Source of the DNA: Candidatus Aminicenantes bacterium UBA876
GTDB lineage: Bacteria; Acidobacteriota; Aminicenantia; UBA2199
Assembly: GCA_002294665.1 (NCBI GenBank)
Contig: DBFQ01000081.1
Coordinates: 13,031 to 18,941, forward strand
DNA length: 5,911 bases
Reading direction: 5' to 3'
Notes under the pieces: model-generated
What the model saw: the letters and a program-made list of their open reading frames with translations, nothing else
Told to the model about the DNA's origin: nothing
Database searches by the model: none
Part shown: positions 1-5,440 of the stretch, piece by piece
Position numbering within the stretch: position 1 is the first letter of the stretch
Layout: each line of letters starts with the position of its first letter
Made by a program: the position numbers and the translations under genes

Positions 1-20
1 CTTTCCAACTCTCCAACTTT

Positions 21-1064
21 CTAGACGGGCAGGAGGATTTTGCGGCGATCTCCGATCCGGGTGGTCATCTGGCGCGCGTCCATGTATTCCATCAGTGGGA
101 TAATGGCGCGGCGACTCAATGTGGTCATTTCGCGGAAAGTGGGGATATCGATCATGTCGCCCTGATTGCGTTTGAATTTTTTCAGGCGATTGACGATGCG
201 GGAGAGATCCGCCTGAAAAACGAAATCCCTTTCATTCAAGCGTACGACCTGTTCTTCATTCAACAGGTACCAGAGGGCACTGTTTATCGAGGGATACGAC
301 AACCCGGATGTATGCAGCAGGTCGTCAATCGAAAAAACCACTTTGTGTTGACGTTGAACTTCTTCTTCGATCAGGCGGATGTTTTCTTTTTCTTTTTCGG
401 ATAAGCCCTGACGCGGGAACACGATCTGGTCATCCAGGATGCGGAACGCACCCGCCTGAATTTCGGAGAATAACAGGTAGCGGAACAACAGGGAGGCGCC
501 GGGGATTTTCAAATGGGATTCCAGGTGCGCCAGCGGAACCGCCCGGGCATTTTTTTCCTGTTTTGTTTCCAGCCACTCGCGCAGGGATTGGCGGATCAGT
601 GTGAGGTTGTCCTGAGAAGTAACCAGCAGGGAAAGGGTCTCGATCAGTTTCAGCTCACCCCGCAACTCGGACTTGATCAGGCGTTTCAACATCTCGTCAT
701 GGGATACGCCGAAGAACTCCAGCATGCATTGCGCCTCGATGAAGCGATCCACATCCAGCAGCAGCCGGACCATTTCATCCGCTTGCGGATCCGGGTGGTT
801 CTGGAGGATACGGGCGATTTTTCGCAGTTTGCGTTTGTTGTACTTGGACAGAACAGGGAGCCGCACATCACCCGGGATTTCCCGGTTTCCCAGGCGAATG
901 CACTGGTGATGGCGCAAAAGGACCTGTTGCTTGAAGTGCACCGTGTACAGATCCGTGTCCACGCGGGTGAATGTCGCCTGGAGGTGGCTGTCGCCGACCG
1001 AGACTCTGCCGGTGAATTGCAGTTCTTCGTGTTGCAGGGCAATGAAAAAAGAATTGAATTTCAT
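21..1064 (-). CDS. SelB C-terminal-like protein (domain III plus four winged helices), GTPase domain absent
   Basis: This 347-residue protein resembles the C-terminal half of SelB, the elongation factor that brings Sec-tRNA to recoded UGA codons. Residues 1-72 look like SelB domain III (FTGRVSV near 17-23, a degenerate LR...GN stretch near 50-60). Residues about 75-145, 150-218, 222-285 and 288-347 fit the four winged helices. The last is the clearest: FREMTTLSRRAIIPLMEYMD at 310-329 followed by TTRIGDRRKIL, close to the SECIS-RNA-binding SelB wing 3 family. Full SelB is usually about 600-640 residues; the G domain with its P-loop, and domain II, are missing. The ATG at 1064 is chosen because the frame upstream runs into the tRNA-His gene and similarity begins right there; I see no good Shine-Dalgarno. 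The frame is intact, which argues against recent decay. It might bind RNA without GTP-driven delivery, or be half of a split SelB. Family assignment is firm; function is unknown. Confidence 0.8.
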   Translation of the reverse strand: MKFNSFFIALQHEELQFTGRVSVGDSHLQATFTRVDTDLYTVHFKQQVLLRHHQCIRLGNREIPGDVRLPVLSKYNKRKLRKIARILQNHPDPQADEMVRLLLDVDRFIEAQCMLEFFGVSHDEMLKRLIKSELRGELKLIETLSLLVTSQDNLTLIRQSLREWLETKQEKNARAVPLAHLESHLKIPGASLLFRYLLFSEIQAGAFRILDDQIVFPRQGLSEKEKENIRLIEEEVQRQHKVVFSIDDLLHTSGLSYPSINSALWYLLNEEQVVRLNERDFVFQADLSRIVNRLKKFKRNQGDMIDIPTFREMTTLSRRAIIPLMEYMDARQMTTRIGDRRKILLPV

Positions 1065-1124
1065 GGCAGGAAAGACCGCTTGGGGGAAACGCTGAGTCGA
1101 TGTGCGGCGTCCATGAAGAGTCGG

Positions 1125-1200
1125 TGGGGTGAGTGAGGGGATTTGAACCCCCAACATTCGGTTCCACAGACCGATACTCTACCCTTGAGCTACACTCACC
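1125..1200 (-). tRNA. tRNA-His (anticodon GTG)
   Basis: Folds as a complete cloverleaf of 76 nt. The acceptor stem GTGAGTG/CACTCAC pairs perfectly. An extra G at 1200 (G-1) opposite C73 at 1128 is the identity mark of tRNA-His. The D arm is GCTC/GAGT with a seven-base loop. The anticodon stem TCGGT/ACCGA carries the loop CTGTGGA, giving anticodon GTG (1165-1167 on the complement). The T arm is GGGGG/CCCCT with loop TTCAAAT, including one G-T pair. The 3' CCA is encoded at 1125-1127. It supplies histidyl-tRNA for CAC/CAT codons. The promoter lies directly upstream, and the SelB-like gene begins 60 bases downstream on the same strand. Confidence 0.97.
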
Positions 1201-1210
1201 ACTGCAGGTG

Positions 1211-1239
1211 ATTTTACCCCATGAGCAAGGTATTGTCAA
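1211..1239 (-). promoter_or_regulatory. sigma70-type promoter of tRNA-His (and probably the SelB-like gene)
   Basis: Read on the minus strand, TTGACA (1234-1239) is followed by a 17-base spacer and TAAAAT (1211-1216), a near-consensus housekeeping promoter. The expected start site near 1204 leaves only a few bases of 5' leader before the tRNA, which suits a stable-RNA gene. No separate promoter is seen between the tRNA and the downstream SelB-like gene, so it probably serves both. Confidence 0.8.
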
Positions 1240-1251
1240 TACGGAGCCGGG

Positions 1252-1281
1252 TTGACGACGGGTAACGGGATGGGCTAAACT
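1252..1281 (+). promoter_or_regulatory. putative sigma70-type promoter of the S46 peptidase-OmpA unit
   Basis: TTGACG (1252-1257) and TAAACT (1276-1281) are 18 bases apart and lie about 50 bases before the peptidase start codon. The match is weaker than that of the divergent tRNA promoter: 5 of 6 bases at -35 and 4 of 6 at -10. The two -35 boxes are only 12 bases apart, so the promoters are back to back. Confidence 0.5.
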
Positions 1282-1320
1282 GAAACGGAGCCAGGCGGAT
1301 CGCCGGCCCATGATCGCTCG

Positions 1321-1325
1321 GGAGG
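1321..1325 (+). promoter_or_regulatory. Shine-Dalgarno site that sets the peptidase start
   Basis: GGAGG followed by five A residues leads into the ATG at 1331. An upstream in-frame ATG at 1310 would place this site inside the coding sequence and would add seven charged residues before the signal peptide, so the ATG at 1331 is preferred. Confidence 0.85.
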
Positions 1326-1330
1326 AAAAA

Positions 1331-3493
1331 ATGCGTTGTTTTTTGACTTCGGTTTTGATCTATTTGTGGATACTGACCCCGTCTGCTTCGCTGCAGGCCG
1401 AGGAGGGGATGTGGCCGTTGAGTGAGATCCATAAGCTGGACCTGGCTTCACGCGGATTGCTGATGAATCCGCTGGAGCTTTACAATCCGGACGGTGTCAG
1501 CCTGATTGACGGCATTATCAACCTGAGCGGCTGCACGGCATCTTTCATTTCAGCGGACGGCTTGATCCTGACCAATTATCATTGCGCTTTTCGCGCCATC
1601 CAGTCGGCGACCACGGCGGAAAACGATCTGTTTGCAAAAGGTTTCATGGCCGGGAGTCGTGCCGAAGAACTCCCCGCTCCCGGATATACCGTCCGCATCA
1701 TCGATTCCTATCGCGATGTGTCGGACGAAGTCCTCTCCGCAGTCCGCGCCTCCATGCCTTATGCGCGCCAGACCCGGGAAAAGGAAAAGCGCATCAAAGC
1801 GATTGTGAAACGAGCCGAGCAGCGGCATGTCGGCAAACGCGCATCCGTTGCCGAGATGTTCCCCGGAAAGACGTATGTTTTGTTTGTTTACACGGATCTG
1901 AGGGATGTCCGGCTGGTATACGCCCCTCCACGGTCGATCGGCGAGTTCGGCGGTGAAGAGGACAACTGGATGTGGCCGCGGCATACCGGAGATTTTACTT
2001 TGCTGCGCGCGTATACCGGAGCGGATGGGAATCCGGCTGACATGAAAAAGGAAAATCGCCCCTATCATCCCGATGCCTTCCTGAGGGTGAATCCCCGGGG
2101 AGTCAGTGAAGGGGACTTTGTTTTCATCCCCGGCTATCCGGGAAGGACCTACCGTCATCGTACATCCTGGTTTCTCGAATCCGAAGAAAACCGCCGCATG
2201 CCCTGGGTGGTCTCCAACTACGAGTGGATGATCGATGTGCTGGAGAAGATGCCTGCAGGGGATCGCGATGTAGCCATCAAGCTGGCGCCGCGTCTCAAAG
2301 GACTCTGGAACGTAATGAAGAATTACCGCGGAAAATTGAAAGGCATGCGCCAGGCGGGTATCACGGCGCAGCGGCGTGCCGATGAAGATCGACTCCAGGC
2401 GTTTATCCTGTCCCGGCCGGACCTGAAGCCCCGGTACGAGACGGTATTGGAAGAGATCCGCGAACTCTACGAAGAGGATCGGCGGGATTGGCAGGCGCGG
2501 CTGGCCTGTTCGTACCTGCCGCGGGTTTCTTTCCTGCTGGGAACGGCCCATACTCTTTACGAGGCCGCGATTGAACGACGCAAACCCGACCTGCAACGCA
2601 AGGCTGCGTACATGGACCGAAATTTTTCCCGCTTGAGCCAGCGTATCCTGCGGGGTTATCGTGATGTTCACCTGCCTGCGGAAAGGGTATTGACCGGGCA
2701 CATGCTGGCGCAACTGCTGTCGGCGGCCGATTCAGCTTATGCTGCACCGGTACGCGCGGCTCTGGGCGACATGGAATCGGCGGCGTTTCTGCAGCATTTG
2801 TTCACGGAAACGCAAATGAACTCGCGTGCAACCGCTGAAAAATGGCTGCAGGCGAAACCCGAGGAATTCCGGCGCTCCCAGGACCCGGTCATGCGCCTGG
2901 CAATCGCCATCCATCCGGTGCTGCAACGGCTGGAGGACGAGGACAAAGCGCGCAAGGGACGCCTGGACGCGTTGCTGGCGCGTTTGGTCGAGGTGAAAAG
3001 AATTTTTCAGGGACGGGATTTTATCCCCGACGCCAACGGCACATTGCGCCTGACCATGGGCCGGATTCGTGGATATTCCCCGGCAGACGCGGTGGAGATG
3101 GCACCCTTGACCACTCTCGACGGCCTGGTGGAAAAACATCGGGGAGAGTCGCCCTTCATGGCTCCGGAAAAATTGCGCCGACTGGTTGCTGAACGCCGTT
3201 ACGGGGGGTTCGTCGATCCGGTTCTGGGGAAAGTCCCCGTAGCCATGCTTTACGATTGCGACACAACCGGAGGAAATTCCGGCAGCCCGGTTCTCGATGC
3301 CCGGGGCCGACTGGTCGGCCTGAACTTCGATCGCGTGTTTGAAGCCACGGTGAACGATTACGCCTGGAGCGATCGTTTCAGCCGATCAATCGGTGTGGAT
3401 ATCCGTTTCATTCTCTGGTTTCTGAGTGAATACAGCGGGGCGGATCACCTGCTGCGGGAGATGGGCGTGAGCGTTGCAGACAAAGAGGGATAA
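1331..3493 (+). CDS. S46 family dipeptidyl peptidase, DPP11-like (Asp/Glu-specific predicted), exported
   Basis: This 720-residue protein matches the usual length of S46 dipeptidyl peptidases (DPP7/DPP11), which remove N-terminal dipeptides from peptides in the periplasm. A signal peptide covers residues 1-23 (hydrophobic stretch, likely cut after SLQA). The chymotrypsin-like fold is split by a long helical insert, roughly residues 270-560. The triad is intact: His84 in LTNYHCAF, Asp221 in DNWMWPRHTGDF, Ser650 in GGNSGSP. The Asn and Trp of DNWMW are family residues that hold the substrate amino group. Arg668 in NFDR lies 18 residues after the catalytic Ser, the same spacing as Ser655 and Arg673 of Porphyromonas gingivalis DPP11; DPP7 has Gly there. 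I therefore infer cleavage after acidic P1 residues. The usual TNHHC motif reads TNYHC, but the catalytic His is kept. A long antisense open frame beneath this gene is a shadow. Confidence 0.95.
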   Translation: MRCFLTSVLIYLWILTPSASLQAEEGMWPLSEIHKLDLASRGLLMNPLELYNPDGVSLIDGIINLSGCTASFISADGLILTNYHCAFRAIQSATTAENDLFAKGFMAGSRAEELPAPGYTVRIIDSYRDVSDEVLSAVRASMPYARQTREKEKRIKAIVKRAEQRHVGKRASVAEMFPGKTYVLFVYTDLRDVRLVYAPPRSIGEFGGEEDNWMWPRHTGDFTLLRAYTGADGNPADMKKENRPYHPDAFLRVNPRGVSEGDFVFIPGYPGRTYRHRTSWFLESEENRRMPWVVSNYEWMIDVLEKMPAGDRDVAIKLAPRLKGLWNVMKNYRGKLKGMRQAGITAQRRADEDRLQAFILSRPDLKPRYETVLEEIRELYEEDRRDWQARLACSYLPRVSFLLGTAHTLYEAAIERRKPDLQRKAAYMDRNFSRLSQRILRGYRDVHLPAERVLTGHMLAQLLSAADSAYAAPVRAALGDMESAAFLQHLFTETQMNSRATAEKWLQAKPEEFRRSQDPVMRLAIAIHPVLQRLEDEDKARKGRLDALLARLVEVKRIFQGRDFIPDANGTLRLTMGRIRGYSPADAVEMAPLTTLDGLVEKHRGESPFMAPEKLRRLVAERRYGGFVDPVLGKVPVAMLYDCDTTGGNSGSPVLDARGRLVGLNFDRVFEATVNDYAWSDRFSRSIGVDIRFILWFLSEYSGADHLLREMGVSVADKEG
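3485..3488 (+). promoter_or_regulatory. Shine-Dalgarno site of the OmpA-like gene
   Basis: GAGG lies six bases before the ATG at 3495 and inside the last codons of the peptidase gene. It favours the ATG at 3495 over an in-frame TTG at 3474, which has no comparable site and would put seven extra charged residues before the membrane segment. Confidence 0.7.
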
Positions 3494-3494
3494 C

Positions 3495-4520
3495 ATGAGA
3501 CCGGTATGGTGGATCCCACTGTTGTTGGTCGTGTTTTTACTGGGAGTCTTTCTGGCGGAACCCCTCATGAACGGAATCAATGCTGTTTCCGGTTCAGAGC
3601 TGTTCTCCACGCGCAGCTCTCTGCGCCAAGAACTCCGGATTGCGAAAGAGTCCAGGGATGTCCTCCGCGACCGGTTGAAAAGTGAACAGGACGGTTTGGC
3701 ACGCCTGGCAGCGGAGATCCAGGCGCGCGATTTTGCCCGTTTGACCCGGGAGTCGCTGCTTGGCGCCGCGACGGAAGCAGGCGATAAACGCGTGCTGCTG
3801 CGTCCGGCGGAATCGGAAATGCTCCTGAGGCCCATGGATCGCGACAGCGCCGCCCTGGGCGCGGTTCGTTCTCTCTTTAACCGCAAAGTAAAGGATATTC
3901 TTGATGGTTCGCGAAGAATCCTGGGTGAAAAGGTTGGCCGGCTTAACCTGGAGCTGAAAGAGATTAACACCGATCTCCATGAACGCAACCTGTTGCTGAG
4001 CGAAAAACTCAATGAGTTGGAGGAGTATCGCAGCCGGCTGGAAGCCCAAAAAAACTATATCGGCGAACTGGAAGGCATTCGCACGGATTTGCAGTCAGCC
4101 GTTACGGACCTGGAGACCCGGATCGAGAACGGTCAACTGAAAGTATCGTTTCAGGGAGATATCCTTTTCGCATCCGGCAGTCACCGCTTGCGTGATCCGG
4201 GTAAACGCCTGCTTGACTCGGTTTTCCCCGTTCTGCTGCAACAGGCCGACAAGGTGGACATCTTTGTCGCCGGTCATACGGATAATGTGCCCATCCGGCC
4301 GGATGCCCGTGATCGTTACGCGTCCAACTGGGAATTGTCGACGTATCGTGCCATCGAAGTTGTCAAGCACCTGACGAATAAGGGATTGAATCCGCAGCAC
4401 CTCACCGCAGCCGGATATGGAGAGTACAAACCGGTCACTGACAACTCGACTGCGGCGGGGCGGCAACGCAACCGCCGGGTGGAGTTGTTCCTGATCCCGC
4501 AGGTGATCCGCAGGCAGTAA
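3495..4520 (+). CDS. membrane-anchored coiled-coil protein with OmpA/MotB-type peptidoglycan-binding domain
   Basis: This 341-residue protein has a single N-terminal hydrophobic segment (about 4-22), probably an uncleaved inner-membrane anchor. Long charged helical stretches likely to form coiled coils follow (about 40-80 and 135-212). An OmpA C-terminal domain covers about 216-335. Key residues of that domain are present: HTDNV with Asp263, and LSTYRA with Arg285, which bind diaminopimelate in the family, plus the GYGE and NRRVEL motifs. The HTDNVPI...SNWELS pattern is the MotB-like version of the domain. It is not a flagellar stator MotB: the membrane segment lacks the proton-carrying Asp and no motA is adjacent. 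It probably tethers the inner membrane to the cell wall. It starts one base after the peptidase stop, so the two are almost certainly co-transcribed and translationally coupled. Its specific role is unknown. Confidence 0.9.
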   Translation: MRPVWWIPLLLVVFLLGVFLAEPLMNGINAVSGSELFSTRSSLRQELRIAKESRDVLRDRLKSEQDGLARLAAEIQARDFARLTRESLLGAATEAGDKRVLLRPAESEMLLRPMDRDSAALGAVRSLFNRKVKDILDGSRRILGEKVGRLNLELKEINTDLHERNLLLSEKLNELEEYRSRLEAQKNYIGELEGIRTDLQSAVTDLETRIENGQLKVSFQGDILFASGSHRLRDPGKRLLDSVFPVLLQQADKVDIFVAGHTDNVPIRPDARDRYASNWELSTYRAIEVVKHLTNKGLNPQHLTAAGYGEYKPVTDNSTAAGRQRNRRVELFLIPQVIRRQ

Positions 4521-4522
4521 AA

Positions 4523-4538
4523 CCGGCTTTCAGGCCGG
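4523..4538. terminator. possible bidirectional hairpin between convergent genes
   Basis: CCGGC (4523-4527) and GCCGG (4534-4538) can pair around a six-base loop in the 9-base gap between the OmpA-like stop and the pth stop, running into the end of pth. No run of T follows on either strand, so intrinsic termination is doubtful. Confidence 0.25.
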
Positions 4539-5135
4539 GATCAGGGGATAGACCCGGCGCCGCGTGAAATCCAGCGTGGAATACCCGTGCTGCACCAGAC
4601 GGTTGATCTCAGCGGCGGCGGCCGCGGCGATATCGTTCAACCCCGGGATTTCTTCCTTGCTGAATCGCCCCAGCACCCATGACGTCACCGAGCCCCGTCC
4701 GGGGCGGGAGATACCCAGGCGCAGGCGTGGAAAATCCCGGGTGCCCAGCGAGTCGCTGATTGAGCGCAGGCCGTTGTGGCCCCCCAGTCCTCCGCCCTGC
4801 TTGATGCCGATCCAGCCGAAATCGATCTCGAGGTCGTCATGCACAACGAGGATTTCCTCAGGGCGGATGTCCAGGTATTGCGCGGCGGCGGAGACACTGC
4901 GTCCGCTGCGGTTCATCAAGGTGAATGGCTTGAGCAGCCATACGGATTGGTCATGCGGCGTATAGCGATTGATTTCACCCTGGAACTTCTTTTGCCATTG
5001 TTGCGGAGCGGGGTCGAGGCAGGCCGGCACTCTCCATGCGAAATTGTGTCGGGTTTCACGGTATTCCTGGCCCGGGTTCCCCAGAAAGACAACCATTTTC
5101 AGGGGAATAACCGCAGGTTGTCCGCCGGAGCTCAC
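4530..5135 (-). CDS. pth: peptidyl-tRNA hydrolase
   Basis: This 201-residue cytoplasmic enzyme cleaves the ester bond of peptidyl-tRNAs dropped by stalled ribosomes and so recycles tRNA. All hallmark motifs are present: FLGNPG with Asn20, TRHN with catalytic His30, PFTLMNRSG with Asn75, VVHDD with Asp100, GGGLGGHNGLRS with Asn121, and DFPRLRLGISRP. Spacing among Asn75, Asp100 and Asn121 equals that of E. coli Asn68, Asp93 and Asn114. The start is uncertain. The GTG at 5135 overlaps the PilZ stop as GTGA and preserves the whole first beta strand (LKMVVFLG). An internal ATG at 5096 would give 188 residues and trim that strand. Neither has a clear Shine-Dalgarno, which fits re-initiation from the PilZ gene. 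The usual neighbours of pth in many bacteria (rplY/ctc, ychF) are not next to it here. Confidence 0.96.
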   Translation of the reverse strand: MSSGGQPAVIPLKMVVFLGNPGQEYRETRHNFAWRVPACLDPAPQQWQKKFQGEINRYTPHDQSVWLLKPFTLMNRSGRSVSAAAQYLDIRPEEILVVHDDLEIDFGWIGIKQGGGLGGHNGLRSISDSLGTRDFPRLRLGISRPGRGSVTSWVLGRFSKEEIPGLNDIAAAAAAEINRLVQHGYSTLDFTRRRVYPLIPA

Positions 5136-5440
5136 TGGGCGATGATCGGGCCTGCGATCCGTGCGACAGCGGTAATAAATGTCGGCGGCGGATCTTCAAT
5201 ACGGATTCCCAATTCGTTGGAGCCATGGGCGGAAAACGTTTTCTTGATCCAGCGGATCGTCCCCGAAAGGTTGAACTCCTCGCCTTCGAGCTGGAGAGAG
5301 ATGCGGATCTGCCGATGGGTGGGTAAAGAGGGCAACGCCACTTTTATGCCATCTTCGCTGATATCCAGAAGCATGCCGGCCTTATCGTCTACCTTGATCA
5401 GGCTTCTTTTTTTCAGTCTTTTTTCTCTGCGTTTTTCCAT
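5132..5440 (-). CDS. small PilZ-domain protein (probable cyclic-di-GMP binder)
   Basis: This 102-residue protein is a single PilZ domain with nothing else attached. The N-terminal arm holds RxxxR twice, overlapping (Arg4-Arg8 and Arg8-Arg12). DISEDG at 26-31 fits the D/NxSxxG motif. Together these two motifs form the cyclic-di-GMP site in the family. Beta strands continue through IRISLQLEG and LSGTIRWIKK. Single-domain PilZ proteins act as cyclic-di-GMP-responsive adaptors for motility, exopolysaccharide or other targets; the target here is not visible. The ATG at 5440 is preceded by a purine-rich AAGGGTG stretch that may serve as ribosome-binding site, and a promoter lies about 40 bases upstream. 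The stop codon overlaps the pth start. The space between RxxxR and DISEDG is slightly short for the family but acceptable. Confidence 0.85.
   Translation of the reverse strand: MEKRREKRLKKRSLIKVDDKAGMLLDISEDGIKVALPSLPTHRQIRISLQLEGEEFNLSGTIRWIKKTFSAHGSNELGIRIEDPPPTFITAVARIAGPIIAQ

Noticed and set aside
1065..1124. Possible terminator between tRNA-His and the SelB-like gene.
   Set aside because: Only a weak GACGC/GCGTT pairing with a long loop and no T-run; not convincing.
513..1136. A 207-residue open frame on the plus strand opposite the SelB-like gene.
   Set aside because: No recognisable family; it runs into the tRNA-His complement, and the SelB match on the minus strand is clear.
1065..1157. 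Longer N-terminus for the SelB-like protein starting at 1157.
   Set aside because: That start lies inside the tRNA-His gene, and the added residues show no similarity to SelB domain II.
1310..1330. Earlier ATG at 1310 for the peptidase.
   Set aside because: It would place the strong GGAGG inside the gene and put charged residues before the signal peptide; no ribosome-binding site precedes it.
1550..2713. A 387-residue open frame on the minus strand.
   Set aside because: It lies wholly opposite the well-supported S46 peptidase, has no recognisable domain and is explained by codon bias on the other strand.
3495..4520. Annotation as flagellar stator MotB.
   Set aside because: The membrane helix lacks the essential Asp and no motA gene is adjacent; only the peptidoglycan-binding domain is MotB-like.
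4693..4706. GC-rich palindrome GCCCCGTCCGGGGC.
   Set aside because: It lies inside conserved pth coding sequence (the SRPGRGSV region), and codon content accounts for it.
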